Positions 28,116 to 37,422 are shown, numbered from the stretch's first letter. The stretch: DNA of 42,424 bases from Betaproteobacteria bacterium (GCA_009921765.1 RFXC01000009.1:1-42424), one strand, 5' to 3'. Numbers and translations: made by a program. The notes: generated from the sequence alone by a model not told the origin.

Positions 28116-28124
28116 TGCTATCAT
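28116..28124 (+). promoter_or_regulatory. Extended -10 promoter of ahcY
   Basis: TGCTATCAT: a TATCAT -10 box (28119-28124) with an upstream TG, the extended -10 form, which compensates for the lack of a clear -35. Transcription would start near 28131, exactly where the SAH riboswitch begins. Confidence 0.45.
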
Positions 28125-28130
28125 CTTGGT

Positions 28131-28258
28131 CTTGCTTCGAGGAGCGCTGCAACGCGACGTCATCTGTCGCTGCCAGGCTCGAAGCGGCGAACATCCTGCC
28201 GATCATGCCCGTCACACGGGTGTCCTAGCGATCCGCCTCAAGCGGACCAACGCTTCCG
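28131..28258 (+). ncRNA. SAH riboswitch upstream of ahcY
   Basis: The conserved SAH aptamer core is present: CGAGGAGCGCTGCAA (28138-28152) and CCAGGCTCG (28173-28181). P1 is GCTTCGAG (28134-28141) with CTCGAAGC (28178-28185), 8 perfect pairs. P2 is GCGAC/GTCGC over loop GTCATCT (28154-28170). The pseudoknot pairs GAGCG (28142-28146) with CGCTT (28251-28255). Between P1 and the 3' pseudoknot strand lies an enlarged arm with hairpins CCCGT/ACGGG and TCCGC/GCGGA, longer than the minimal class member. The RNA senses S-adenosylhomocysteine and turns on its gene; established for ahcY in betaproteobacteria. Confidence 0.88.
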
Positions 28259-28373
28259 GCAATGAACGGATGGTCGCTGTTGAACGGCGCTCGTTGACCC
28301 GCGGTCTGTCCGAGGTCGGCGAGCACCCGCCACCGTCCCGTGCTGACCGCTTCATCACCGATGGAGTGTGTTC

Positions 28374-29801
28374 ATGTCTGCCGTTCTCAAATCCGCGCCC
28401 GCCGCGCCTGACTACCACGTTGCCGATATCGGGCTCGCCGACTGGGGCCGCAAGGAAATCCGCATCGCCGAAACCGAGATGCCCGGGCTGATGGCGATCC
28501 GCGAAGAATTCGCTGCCCGCCAGCCCCTCAAAGGCGCGCGCATCACCGGGTCGCTTCACATGACGATCCAGACCGCAGTGCTGATCGAGACCCTCGCCGC
28601 CCTGGGCGCGCAGGTGCGCTGGGCGTCCTGCAACATCTTCTCCACGCAGGATCACGCGGCCGCAGCCATCGCTGCCGCCGGCATTCCGGTATTCGCCTAC
28701 AAGGGCGAGAACCTGGTCGAATACTGGGAATTCACGCACCGCATCTTCGAGTGGGCCGATGGCCAGCCGAGCAACATGATCCTGGACGACGGCGGCGATG
28801 CCACGTTGCTCCTGCATCTGGGCACGCGTGCGGCGAGCGACCCCTCGGTGATCACCAATCCGCAGAGCGAAGAAGAAACCGCGCTGTTCGATTCCATCCG
28901 CAAGCGCCTCGCCACCGATCCGGGCTGGTACGAGCGGCAGCTGAAGTCGATCGTGGGCGTGACCGAAGAAACCACCACCGGCGTCAAACGCCTCTACCAG
29001 ATGGCCGCCAATGGCGAACTCGCCTTCCGCGCCATCAACGTGAATGATTCGGTCACCAAGAGCAAATTCGACAACCTCTATGGTTGCCGCGAATCGCTGG
29101 TTGACGGCATCAAGCGCGCCACCGATGTGATGGTGGCGGGCAAGGTGGCGGTGGTGGCAGGCTATGGCGACGTGGGCAAGGGCTCGGCGCAGGCGCTGCG
29201 CGCGCTCTCCGCCCAGGTCTGGGTCACCGAGATCGACCCGATCTGCGCGCTGCAGGCTGCGATGGAAGGCTACCGCGTGGTGACCATGGAATACGCCGCC
29301 GACAAGGCCGACATTTTCGTGACCGCCACCGGCAACCGCGACGTGATCACCTTCGAGCACATGAAGCGCATGAAGGACCAGGCGATCGTCTGCAATATCG
29401 GACACTTCGACAACGAAATCGACATCGCATCCGTCAAGGACCATTGCCGCTGGGAAAACATCAAGCCCCAGGTCGACCACATCATCTTCCCCGACGGCAA
29501 GCGCATCATCATGCTGGCCGAGGGCAGGCTGGTGAACCTGGGCTGCGGCACTGGCCATCCGTCTTTCGTCATGTCGTCATCGTTTGCCAACCAGACCATC
29601 GCGCAGATCGAGCTCTGGACGCACCGCGACGACTACGAGTCCGGCAAGGTCTATGTGCTGCCCAAGCACCTCGACGAGAAAGTGGCGCGTCTGCATCTGA
29701 AGAAAATCGGCGCCATGCTGACCGAGCTGTCGCCCGGGCAGGCAAGCTACATTGGCGTAGCGGTCGACGGCCCTTACAAGCCCGACACCTACCGCTACTA
29801 A
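28374..29801 (+). CDS. ahcY: Adenosylhomocysteinase
   Basis: AhcY hydrolyses S-adenosylhomocysteine to adenosine and homocysteine, removing the product inhibitor of methyltransferases. The 475-residue protein has [18 protein letters not shown] near the start, the substrate segment [37 protein letters not shown]-binding [16 protein letters not shown] and the end [10 protein letters not shown]. The ATG has GGAG 8 nt upstream; a GTG 6 nt earlier is not needed. Controlled by the SAH riboswitch just upstream (115 nt of unassigned leader between). metF follows 12 nt after the stop. Confidence 0.97.
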   Translation: MSAVLKSAPAAPDYHVADIGLADWGRKEIRIAETEMPGLMAIREEFAARQPLKGARITGSLHMTIQTAVLIETLAALGAQVRWASCNIFSTQDHAAAAIAAAGIPVFAYKGENLVEYWEFTHRIFEWADGQPSNMILDDGGDATLLLHLGTRAASDPSVITNPQSEEETALFDSIRKRLATDPGWYERQLKSIVGVTEETTTGVKRLYQMAANGELAFRAINVNDSVTKSKFDNLYGCRESLVDGIKRATDVMVAGKVAVVAGYGDVGKGSAQALRALSAQVWVTEIDPICALQAAMEGYRVVTMEYAADKADIFVTATGNRDVITFEHMKRMKDQAIVCNIGHFDNEIDIASVKDHCRWENIKPQVDHIIFPDGKRIIMLAEGRLVNLGCGTGHPSFVMSSSFANQTIAQIELWTHRDDYESGKVYVLPKHLDEKVARLHLKKIGAMLTELSPGQASYIGVAVDGPYKPDTYRY

Positions 29802-29813
29802 GGCCTCGATCCA

Positions 29814-30641
29814 ATGAGGCCGCCGGTCAGTTTCGAGTTTTTTCCGCCGAACACGACCGAGGGTGAAGCACGGCTGCGCGGGGTGCATGAGCGCCTCGCG
29901 CGGGCCGCGCCCGAGTACTTCAGCGTCACCTACGGCGCGGGTGGCGCCACCCGCGACAAGACGCTCCGTACGGTGCTCGAGATCGCAGCCGCCGGGTCGG
30001 CGGTGGCGCCTCACCTGTCGTGCATTGGCGCCACGCGCGAATCGGTTGACGAGTTGCTCGCGCTCTACCGCAGTCACGGCATCCGCAGGCTGGTGGCGCT
30101 GCGCGGTGATCTTCCCTCGGGCATGGTCGACACGGGCGATTTTCGCTACGCCGCCGATCTGGTGCGGCATGTGCGTGCGGCAGGCGGCGACTGGTTCGAG
30201 ATCGCGGTGGCCGCGTATCCTGAGGTGCACCCGCAGGCTGCCTCGGCGCAATCCGATCTCGACGCGCTGGTGGCCAAGATGGCCGCTGGGGCGAACACCG
30301 CGATCACACAGTACTTCTACAACGTCGACGCCTTTCTGTGGTTCAGGGACGCAGCGGTCGCAGCCGGAGTTAACGCGCCGATCGTCCCCGGCATCATGCC
30401 GATTACCAACTACCGTCAACTTGCGCGGTTCTCGGATGCATGCGGCGCCGAGATTCCGCGCTGGATCCGGCAGCGGCTGATGCAGTTCGGCGACGATCTG
30501 CCTGCCATCCGCGCGTTCGGTCAGGAGGTGGTCGCAGCGCAGTGTCGACGTCTGATCGCCGAAGGGGTGGATGCGCTTCACTTCTACACCATGAACCAGG
30601 CCGAGCCCACGCTCGAACTGCTCGCGGCAGCGGGGGCCTAG
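29814..30641 (+). CDS. metF: 5,10-methylenetetrahydrofolate reductase
   Basis: MetF reduces methylene-THF to methyl-THF, the methyl donor for methionine synthesis, using FAD. The 275-residue TIM-barrel protein starts with VSFEFFPPNT (catalytic Glu), then FSVTYGAGGATRDKT, HLSCIGATRESV, RRLVALRGDLPSG, and GANTAITQYFYN. Length is normal. It is in one run with ahcY, completing the methyl cycle together with metK. The stop overlaps the convergent cyclo-ligase by 4 nt. Confidence 0.96.
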   Translation: MRPPVSFEFFPPNTTEGEARLRGVHERLARAAPEYFSVTYGAGGATRDKTLRTVLEIAAAGSAVAPHLSCIGATRESVDELLALYRSHGIRRLVALRGDLPSGMVDTGDFRYAADLVRHVRAAGGDWFEIAVAAYPEVHPQAASAQSDLDALVAKMAAGANTAITQYFYNVDAFLWFRDAAVAAGVNAPIVPGIMPITNYRQLARFSDACGAEIPRWIRQRLMQFGDDLPAIRAFGQEVVAAQCRRLIAEGVDALHFYTMNQAEPTLELLAAAGA

Positions 30642-31249
30642 GTTGTTGAGGGCGGGCTGATCAGACGGGTCTCGGTCAGCACGCAGTCGAGCGGCCGGTC
30701 ATGGGTTTGCGCCTCGAAGCGCATCACCTCGCAGCCGTCGTAGGCCACGCCGATCGCGGTCACCGGTCGCGCCGCGAACGCTGCATCGCCGAGTGTCCGG
30801 TCATAAAAGCCTGCGCCATAGCCCAACCGGAAACAGCGCCGGTCAAAGCCCACGCACGGAATCACCAGGACATCGGGCATGACCGCCTCAAACGGTTCGG
30901 GCAGCATCAGCCCATAACCGACCTTGCGCATCGGCTGCCCGGGTTGCCAGCCACCGAAATCGAGCGGTTGACTGCGTCCGATCACCCGCGGCAGCGCAAA
31001 CCGCCAGCCGGCTCGCGCGAGACGGTCAAGGCTGCCCGAGAGGTCGGGCTCGCCACGGATCGGCCAGTAAAGCGCGAGCACCCCGGGCGGTCGAGGCGAA
31101 AGCACGGCAGCCAGGCGCTCGCCGATCGCCTGGTCGGCCACGCGGCGGGTCTGTGCGTCGATCGACTCGCGCCATCCGACCAGCCGCCTGCGTTCGAGAT
31201 CGCGCAGCGTCGGCGACGGAGCGCGTGGTATCCTCGGCTCGCTTTCCAT
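30638..31249 (-). CDS. 5-formyltetrahydrofolate cyclo-ligase
   Basis: Converts 5-formyl-THF to 5,10-methenyl-THF with ATP, salvaging a folate dead end. The 203-residue product has an N-terminal helix RDLERRRLVGWRESI, VLALYWPIRGEPDL, and the signature LVIPCVGFDRRCFRLGYGAGFYDR. Start at 31249 (MESEPRIPR) gives the family length; a longer in-frame ORF extends into slt and is ignored. It is a folate gene next to metF. In many proteobacteria the 6S RNA gene precedes it; here only 27 nt separate it from the divergent slt, so 6S is not in the window. Confidence 0.92.
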   Translation of the reverse strand: MESEPRIPRAPSPTLRDLERRRLVGWRESIDAQTRRVADQAIGERLAAVLSPRPPGVLALYWPIRGEPDLSGSLDRLARAGWRFALPRVIGRSQPLDFGGWQPGQPMRKVGYGLMLPEPFEAVMPDVLVIPCVGFDRRCFRLGYGAGFYDRTLGDAAFAARPVTAIGVAYDGCEVMRFEAQTHDRPLDCVLTETRLISPPSTT

Positions 31250-31276
31250 CTGTCTGTCATCCAGCTCGGTATCGAC

Positions 31277-33253
31277 ATGATCCGTACGATTGCCTTCGGA
31301 TCGATTGTAGGCGTCGCGGTGCTGGTGTCGGCCTTCGCGGCTCAGGCCGAACGGCGGCAACCGGCTTCTGCGCCACAATCGGCTCCCGCACCCAGCCCCG
31401 ACGATGCGTTGATCAACGCCCGCAAGGCGTGGTCGCAGAGCGACCTCAAGCAGCTCGATCTCGCCGCCCGGCACATCCCGCGCGACCATCCTCTCGCCGA
31501 TTATCCCGCCTACTGGCGCCTGAACCTGCGACTGCGGGGGCCTGCCTCGGCACCACAGGCCGAGGAGCTCGATGCGGAGGTTGGCCGCGCGCTCGCTCGC
31601 CACGAAGGAAGCGCCCTGGGTGATCTGCTGCGGCGTGACTGGCTGCTCAACCTCGGTCGGCGCGGCGAGTGGCAGCAGTTCGACGCCCAGCTCGCGCGCT
31701 ACCCTCGTCGCGACGACGCACAGGTCAACTGTTTTGCCTGGAGCGCTCCAACGCCCCGCGCGGAGCCCTCCCGTACCGAACTCGAGCAGGTACTGATGGC
31801 ACCACGCGATCTGCCTGACAGCTGCAATCTGCTGCTCGAGCAGGTCGTGCGACAGAAGCAGCTGGGACCGGATGCGGCCATCCGTCGGCTCCATCGGGCA
31901 CTCGAAGCGGGGTCGGTTGCTGCCATCCGGGTGGCGGCTGATCTGCTCGCGATCGAGCCAGCTGCGCTCCAGGGCGCGCTTGCCAAACCGCCTGCCGAAG
32001 CTGCCTACAAAGGCCGGCGCGAGGTCGCACTGATCGCCTTGTCCCAGCTTGCACGAACCGATCCGCAGGCCGCGGCCCAGCGGCTTGAGGCAGGGGTGCC
32101 CTCACTCACGCCGGGTGACCAGCTCTTCGCATGGTCCCAGGTGGCAGCCGGCGGCATGCGGCGCCTTGCTCCGGAGTCACTTGGCTGGACCCAGCGCGCG
32201 GCCAAGGCGCCGGTCAGCGATGACACGCTCAACTGGATGACCCGCGCCGCGCTGCGGGCGCAGAACTGGCCGCTGGTAGCCTCGCTGATCGACCGGATGA
32301 GCGACGAAGGCCGGCGCGACCCCGCCTGGGTTTACTGGCGCGCGCGCGCGCTGCGGGCAGAAGGCCGGGTCGCCGACTCCGACTGGCTGTTGCGCCGCAT
32401 TGCCGATGAATTCCATTTCTACGGGCAGCTTGCCGCCGAGGACCTTGGCCGGCTCACCATCGTGCCGCCGCAGGCGGCTGCGCCGTCTGACGCCGACATC
32501 GCCGTCCATTCACGCAATGCCGGTTTTCGACGGGCACTCAAGTTCTACGAGCTGGGTCTGCGCGTAGAGGGCAATCGCGAGTGGAACCATCAACTGCAGC
32601 CCATGAGCGACCGCGAGTTGCTCGCCGCCGCCGCCTGGGCCTGCAGCATCAATGTGCTCGACCGCTGCGTGAACACCGCCGACCGGACCCAGCGCGAACA
32701 TGATTTCGCGCTCCGCTTCGTCACGCCCTTTCGCGAACAGGTCAAGCGCGCATCGGGTGAGCGCGGCATCGACCCGGCCTGGGTATACGGCCTCATCCGG
32801 CAGGAGTCCCGATTCATCATGGACGCGCGCTCAAGCGCCGGCGCGCAAGGCCTGATGCAGATCATGCCGGCAACCGGGCGCTGGATCGCGAAAAAGCTCG
32901 ACGTGCCCGATTTTCGGGTTGAGTTGCTCTCTGACCGCGACACCAATATCCGTTTCGGCACCTTCTACCTGAAGAACGTGCTCGACGATCTCGATGGTTC
33001 GCCCGTGCTTGCGTCGGCGGGCTACAACGCCGGCCCGGGCCGACCCCGCAACTGGCGCGCAACGCTGGCCGGTCCGGTAGAAGGCGCGATCTTCGCCGAG
33101 ATCATTCCTTTTCACGAAACCCGCGACTATGTGAAAAAAGTGCTCTCCAATGCCACCTTCTACGCGTCGCTCTTCACCGGGCAGCCGCAATCCCTCCGAA
33201 GCTGGCTCGGTCAGGTGAATCCCCAGCCGGCCAGCACCACCGCTCTTCCCTGA
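31277..33253 (+). CDS. slt: Soluble lytic murein transglycosylase (Slt)
   Basis: A periplasmic enzyme that cleaves the MurNAc-GlcNAc bond with formation of 1,6-anhydro-MurNAc. The 658-residue product has a signal peptide (MIRTIAFGSIVGVAVLVSAF, then AAQA), a long superhelical U-domain of helical repeats (about 50-470), and the C-terminal SLT domain with catalytic Glu510 in LIRQESRF, then GAQGLMQIMPATG and SAGYNAGPGR. Length fits Slt70. Start chosen at the signal peptide. The NDUFA9-like gene follows after 7 nt. Confidence 0.93.
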   Translation: MIRTIAFGSIVGVAVLVSAFAAQAERRQPASAPQSAPAPSPDDALINARKAWSQSDLKQLDLAARHIPRDHPLADYPAYWRLNLRLRGPASAPQAEELDAEVGRALARHEGSALGDLLRRDWLLNLGRRGEWQQFDAQLARYPRRDDAQVNCFAWSAPTPRAEPSRTELEQVLMAPRDLPDSCNLLLEQVVRQKQLGPDAAIRRLHRALEAGSVAAIRVAADLLAIEPAALQGALAKPPAEAAYKGRREVALIALSQLARTDPQAAAQRLEAGVPSLTPGDQLFAWSQVAAGGMRRLAPESLGWTQRAAKAPVSDDTLNWMTRAALRAQNWPLVASLIDRMSDEGRRDPAWVYWRARALRAEGRVADSDWLLRRIADEFHFYGQLAAEDLGRLTIVPPQAAAPSDADIAVHSRNAGFRRALKFYELGLRVEGNREWNHQLQPMSDRELLAAAAWACSINVLDRCVNTADRTQREHDFALRFVTPFREQVKRASGERGIDPAWVYGLIRQESRFIMDARSSAGAQGLMQIMPATGRWIAKKLDVPDFRVELLSDRDTNIRFGTFYLKNVLDDLDGSPVLASAGYNAGPGRPRNWRATLAGPVEGAIFAEIIPFHETRDYVKKVLSNATFYASLFTGQPQSLRSWLGQVNPQPASTTALP

Positions 33254-33260
33254 CAACACC

Positions 33261-34217
33261 ATGACCTTCCAACGCATTCTCGTTCTAGGCGCAACCGGCT
33301 TCATCGGTCGCGCCATCGTCGCGCGGCTCGCAGCGCGCGGCCTGCGGGTCACCGCGCCCACCCGCAGACTCGCTCGCGCCCGGCCGCTCATGCCGCTACC
33401 CACGGTCGACATCGTTGAATCGGATATCCATGATGCCCAGGCGCTCGCGTCGCTCGTACGCGGCCATGACGCGGTCATCAATCTGGTTGGCATCCTGCAT
33501 GGCCGCGGCGGAAGCCCCTACGGAGCGGAATTTGCGCGCGCCCACGTCGAACTGCCGCGCAGCCTGGTCGCAGCGTGCGCATCCGCCGGCATCACGCGGC
33601 TCCTGCATATGTCGGCACTTGGGGCCGATGGCCCTTTGCCGCTCCCTTCCATGTATCTGCGCTCCAAAGCCGACGGAGAGCAGGCGGTGATGAGCGCGCC
33701 GCTCGACTGGACGATTTTCCGGCCCTCGGTGGTCTTCGGACCCGATGACCGATTCCTCAACCTCTTCGCCACGCTGCAGCGCTTTGCGCCTGTGATGCCG
33801 CTCGCACGCGCCGACACCCGCTTTCAACCGATCCATGTCGACGATGTGGCCCAGGCCTTCGTGAATGCGCTCGAGCGCCGCGACACCTTCCGTCGCGGCT
33901 ACGAGCTAGCCGGTCCGCGCGTATACACGCTGCGCGAGCTGGTGCGGCTTGCCGGGCGGCGGGCTGGCTGCCCACGCCCGGTCATCGGGCTGCCCGATAT
34001 GGCTGGTCGCTTGCAGGCGATGATTCTCGAGGCGCTACCGGGGCCCACACTGATGTCGCTCGACAACTTCGACTCCATGGCCCGGGACAGCGTCGCGCGC
34101 GCGCCGATTGCGCCGGAGCTCGGCATCGACCCGATTGCCATCGAGGACGCGCCTGGCGATCCGGTCGCCACGCGACAGGAACGGCTCGATCGGAGCCGCG
34201 GGCTCGCCGGGCGCTAG
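33261..34217 (+). CDS. NAD(P)-binding protein, complex I NDUFA9-like family
   Basis: A 318-residue atypical short-chain dehydrogenase. The N-terminal dinucleotide loop is [39 protein letters not shown] and [14 protein letters not shown] follow (a YxxxK-like YLRSK), then [16 protein letters not shown]. This pattern is typical of bacterial homologues of the NDUFA9 accessory subunit. Enzyme activity is not established for the group. The gene sits between slt (7 nt) and cca (43 nt), a usual place in Burkholderiales. Confidence 0.88.
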   Translation: MTFQRILVLGATGFIGRAIVARLAARGLRVTAPTRRLARARPLMPLPTVDIVESDIHDAQALASLVRGHDAVINLVGILHGRGGSPYGAEFARAHVELPRSLVAACASAGITRLLHMSALGADGPLPLPSMYLRSKADGEQAVMSAPLDWTIFRPSVVFGPDDRFLNLFATLQRFAPVMPLARADTRFQPIHVDDVAQAFVNALERRDTFRRGYELAGPRVYTLRELVRLAGRRAGCPRPVIGLPDMAGRLQAMILEALPGPTLMSLDNFDSMARDSVARAPIAPELGIDPIAIEDAPGDPVATRQERLDRSRGLAGR

Positions 34218-34260
34218 CCAGGCCGTCTACATTTCCTCGTCAAACTCATCCAGCGCCACG

Positions 34261-35472
34261 ATGCAGATCTACTGTGTCGGCGGCGCGGTACGCGATGAAC
34301 TCCTGGGCCGGCCGGTCACAGACCGCGATTGGGTGGTGACCGGCGCCACCCCCGAGCAGATGGCGGCGCTTGGCTTTCGGCCGGTGGGGCGCGACTTCCC
34401 GGTGTTCCTTCATCCCGACACGCACGAGGAATATGCGCTCGCGCGCACCGAGCGCAAGACCGCGCGAGGGTATCGCGGATTCCAGATCCACAGCTCGCCC
34501 GAGGTCACGCTGGAAGACGACCTGCGAAGGCGCGATCTCACGATCAATGCCATTGCACGCACCGCAGACGGCGCGCTCATCGACCCCTGGGGCGGACAGG
34601 ACGACCTGCGCGCGCGACGGCTTCGCCACGTAAGCGATGCGTTTGCCGAAGACCCGGTTCGAATCCTGAGGCTCGCCCGGTTCGCGGCGCGCCTGCCGGA
34701 ATTTTCGGTGGCCCCGGAAACCCTTGCGCTCGCCCGCCGGATGGTGGACGAGGGCGAAGTCGATGCACTGGTACCCGAGCGCGTATGGCAGGAGCTGTCG
34801 CGCGGTCTCATGGAGCCGCAGCCCTCGCGCATGTTTCAGGTACTGCGCGACTGTGGCGCGCTTGAACGACTGCTGCCCGAGCCGGCTGAGATCGACCTCG
34901 CAACGCTGGATGCGGCAGCTCGTTGCGGCGAAGCGCTCGAGATTCGTTATGCGCTTGCCATCGCCCCGCCCGGCGCACCGGGGGTCGCGCGCGCACGAAA
35001 CGAACGGCTGCGCGTACCAGCCGCCTGCGCAGACCTCGCGCTCCTTCTTGCCGAGCAGGGCGCAGACCCATCGCCCGATACACCCTCGCCCGATGGACCC
35101 TCACCCGACGGCAATGCCACGCGCCTGCTGCAACACCTCGAGGCACTCGATGCGCTCCGCCGGCCGGCGCGGGCACTCGCGTTGGTACGGGCGCGTTCGC
35201 ATCGCACCAAAGCGGCAGGCGATCGCTGCGACGCTGTCGATGCGGCCGAGGCCCACTGGCGCGAGCTGATCGAGGTGGTACAGGGCGTGGCAGCCGGACC
35301 GATCGCAGCCAGCGTGCGCGCAGCCGGTGCACATGATCTCGCCCCTCGCATTCAAACCGCGCTGCGCGTGGCGCGTGGCGCGGCACTCGCAGCCTTTCTC
35401 GATGCCCGCGCCCAGCTCGCCCATTCACCCACCGCCCCGCTCACTCACTCCGTTCAGGGATCCTCACCATGA
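34261..35472 (+). CDS. cca: tRNA nucleotidyltransferase (CCA-adding), HD residues lost
   Basis: Adds or repairs the 3' CCA of tRNA. The 403-residue class II enzyme keeps the whole N-terminal catalytic head: [14 protein letters not shown], the DxD metal pair in [29 protein letters not shown] and the [12 protein letters not shown] neck. In the C-terminal half, where E. coli-type proteins carry an HD phosphohydrolase domain (HPEIDTG...HDLGKG), this protein is about 35 residues shorter and reads PAEIDLATL and [12 protein letters not shown], without the metal-binding His/Asp. A 15-bp repeat (35068-35112) lies in the tail. Frame is intact. Its stop overlaps the next ATG (ATGA). Confidence 0.9.
   Translation: MQIYCVGGAVRDELLGRPVTDRDWVVTGATPEQMAALGFRPVGRDFPVFLHPDTHEEYALARTERKTARGYRGFQIHSSPEVTLEDDLRRRDLTINAIARTADGALIDPWGGQDDLRARRLRHVSDAFAEDPVRILRLARFAARLPEFSVAPETLALARRMVDEGEVDALVPERVWQELSRGLMEPQPSRMFQVLRDCGALERLLPEPAEIDLATLDAAARCGEALEIRYALAIAPPGAPGVARARNERLRVPAACADLALLLAEQGADPSPDTPSPDGPSPDGNATRLLQHLEALDALRRPARALALVRARSHRTKAAGDRCDAVDAAEAHWRELIEVVQGVAAGPIAASVRAAGAHDLAPRIQTALRVARGAALAAFLDARAQLAHSPTAPLTHSVQGSSP
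35068..35112 (+). repeat. 15-bp tandem repeat in cca, three copies (PSPDG)
   Basis: Three 15-nt units, CCNTCRCCCGAYRSM-like, encode [15 protein letters not shown] within the C-terminal part of Cca, between the [18 protein letters not shown] helix and [15 protein letters not shown]. In frame, so copy number may vary harmlessly. Confidence 0.75.
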
Positions 35473-36213
35473 AAGCGCTCCTCTGCCGCCAGCACGGCTT
35501 ACCCGACACGCTGGTCTACGACGATATCGACGACCCGACGCCGGAGCCCGATGACGTGGTGGTCGATGTCAAGGCGGCGGGCGTCAATTTTCCAGACGTT
35601 CTCATCATCCAGAACAAATATCAGGCCAAGCCTGCGCTGCCATTCGCCCCCGGCGCCGAATTCTCCGGTGTGGTGAGCGCAATCGGGCGCAATGTGACGG
35701 ACCGCCGAGTGGGGGATCGGGTCATCGGTTCGGTCACCTATGGCGCGTTCGCGGAAAAAGTAAAGCTCCCGGCCTCGCGCACCATTCAGATGCCGCCAAG
35801 CCTCGACTTTGAACGCGGCGCGGCCTTTCTGCTCACTTACGGTACCTCGTATCACGCGCTGGTCGATCGCGGCGCGCTCCGGGCTGGCGAGACGCTGCTG
35901 GGAGCCTGCCTTTCGCTCAATTGCCTGGCGGGGCCGCTACCTGGTGATCGGCTTTGCCAACGGCGAGATCCCTAAACTGCCGCTCAACCTCGCGCTCCTG
36001 AAAGGCGCAGCCATCGTGGGCGTGTTCTGGGGTCAGTACACACAACTGGAGCCAGCCCGCTTTCATGCCGATGTGGAACGGATGCTCGGCTGGATCACAG
36101 AGGGAAAGCTGAACCCGCACATTTCGGCACGATTTTCACTGGCCGAGGGCGGGCGCGCGCTCGAGCATCTGCTCGCGCGGCGCGCAACCGGCAAGGTGGT
36201 GGTGCTGCCCTGA
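35469..36213 (+). pseudogene. NADPH:quinone oxidoreductase-like (MDR family), Rossmann core deleted
   Basis: Two frames together make a zinc-less medium-chain dehydrogenase. The N-terminal piece (35469 to about 35900) covers the GroES-like catalytic domain: AAGVNFPDVLIIQNKYQ, PGAEFSGVVSAIGRNV and LTYGTSYHALVDRGALRAGETLL. The C-terminal piece resumes near 35902 with EPAFRSIAWRGRYLVIGFA and ends ATGKVVVLP at 36213. Missing between them are about 75-80 residues of the nucleotide-binding domain including the GAAGGVG-type loop; the lost length is 2 modulo 3, so the frame shifts and the first piece stops at 35975. Neither piece could bind NADPH. Start overlaps the cca stop. Strain deletion or assembly error cannot be told apart here. 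Confidence 0.85.
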
Positions 36214-36228
36214 GCGGGCGCACGGCGC

Positions 36229-36423
36229 TCAGAGCAAATGGGCGATGCCGGCCGCAAGCAGCGACAGCAGCACTGTGGACATGATGGGGAGCGAAATTTC
36301 CCGGCCAAACAGCGTGAAGCTGAAGTCGCCCGGCAGTCGCCCGATGCCGAAGCGACGCAGGAATGGCATCAGCCCGGAAAAGAGGGCGAGCGCAATCACC
36401 GTGGCAATCAGCCATTTGAGCAT
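36229..36423 (-). CDS. DUF2905 family small membrane protein
   Basis: A 64-residue protein with two predicted membrane helices (LIATVIALALFSGLMPFL and IMSTVLLSLLAAGIAHLL) joined by RRFGIGRLPGDFSFTLFGRE, the DUF2905 hallmark. Function unknown. The ATG at 36423 is preferred over a 30-residue longer ORF because the extension is basic and overlaps the divergent gene's leader. It is convergent to the broken oxidoreductase (15-nt gap) and divergent from the DMT gene. Confidence 0.88.
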   Translation of the reverse strand: MLKWLIATVIALALFSGLMPFLRRFGIGRLPGDFSFTLFGREISLPIMSTVLLSLLAAGIAHLL

Positions 36424-36479
36424 CACCCGATTATCGCACCCGGTCGAGCGCAATGGCGCACCGCTCGAGAGGCCCCGCG

Positions 36480-37394
36480 ATGAGCGCTGAGCGCCCGAGC
36501 CCCGAACCCGCACCGACGGCCCGCTTCGACCACACCCATCCGGTGCTGCGGGCGATGCTGTGGGCGACCGCAGGCGGCATCATCCTGTGCCTGCTCAACG
36601 CGGTGTCACGCGGCCTGACCCATGAGATGGATCCGGCGCAGGTCATGTTTCTGCGCTATCTCGCCGGATTCGCGCTGATGGTGCCGCTCGCGCTTCGCGC
36701 CGGGCGCACACGCTGGCGAACCGGTGATCTGCCAGGTCATCTGCTGCGCGGCCTGATCCACACCATCGCACTTACCATGTGGTTCATTGCGCTACCCACG
36801 GTGAGCCTTGCCGATACCACCGCCATCGGCTTTACCACGCCGATTTTCCTGATGCTTGGTGCAGGGCTGTTGCTGGGCGAGACCATGATGGCAGCGCGCT
36901 GGATCGCCGCTGCGATTGGCTTTGCCGGGGTGCTGATCGTGGTCGGGCCTTCGCTGGGCGGCTCATCAGGCGGCGCCATGCTCCTGTTGCTCGCCTCGGC
37001 GCCCATGTTTGCTGCCACCATGCTCATGAGCAAACGCCTTGCGCGACGCGACGGGCCCTCGGTTCTCGTGCTCTGGCAGGCGGCATCGATCACGCTCCTG
37101 TCCGCGCCGCTCGCGATCTATCAGTGGCAACCCGTCACGCTGTCGCAGGCGCTTCTGATTTTGCTGGCAGGCGTACTCGGCAACGTCGGCCAGTATGCAG
37201 TGACACGCTCATTTCATCGCACCGATATCTCGGCCACGCAGTCGGTGCGCTTCCTCGATCTGCTCTGGGCGTCGCTCTTCGGCTGGATGTTCTTCAGCGA
37301 TGTGCCCGCCCACACGACGCTCGCGGGCGGGGCGGTCATTCTCGCCTCATCGCTCTGGATTGCCCGCCGCGAATCCCGGGCCGCCAGACCCTAG
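36480..37394 (+). CDS. DMT-superfamily (EamA) transporter
   Basis: A 304-residue inner-membrane protein with about ten helices in two EamA repeats. Recognisable are MLWATAGGIILCLLNAVSRG, MFLRYLAGFALMVPLALRA, ADTTAIGFTTPIFLMLGAGLLLGE (shown in part) and the second-half ISATQSVRFLDLLWASLFGW. The subgroup resembles RhaT/YdcZ-like metabolite exporters; substrate unknown. ATG at 36480 has GAGAGG 8 nt upstream and was preferred to 36453. Confidence 0.88.
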   Translation: MSAERPSPEPAPTARFDHTHPVLRAMLWATAGGIILCLLNAVSRGLTHEMDPAQVMFLRYLAGFALMVPLALRAGRTRWRTGDLPGHLLRGLIHTIALTMWFIALPTVSLADTTAIGFTTPIFLMLGAGLLLGETMMAARWIAAAIGFAGVLIVVGPSLGGSSGGAMLLLLASAPMFAATMLMSKRLARRDGPSVLVLWQAASITLLSAPLAIYQWQPVTLSQALLILLAGVLGNVGQYAVTRSFHRTDISATQSVRFLDLLWASLFGWMFFSDVPAHTTLAGGAVILASSLWIARRESRAARP

Positions 37395-37422
37395 TACCCG
37401 CTCGCCGCCCGCTCACGCGAGG

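Noticed and set aside
27501..28163. 220-codon Pro/Ala-rich open frame on the minus strand between metK and ahcY
   Set aside because: It would overlap the 3' end of metK by 82 nt and begin inside the SAH riboswitch; Pro-rich composition mirrors the Gly/Ser-rich frame opposite. Not excluded, but less likely than non-coding.
28212..29558. 448-codon open frame on the minus strand
   Set aside because: Antisense shadow of ahcY, with no recognisable domain.
31250..31276. 6S RNA gene expected beside the 5-formyl-THF cyclo-ligase
   Set aside because: Only 27 nt separate the ligase from slt; too short for 6S RNA.
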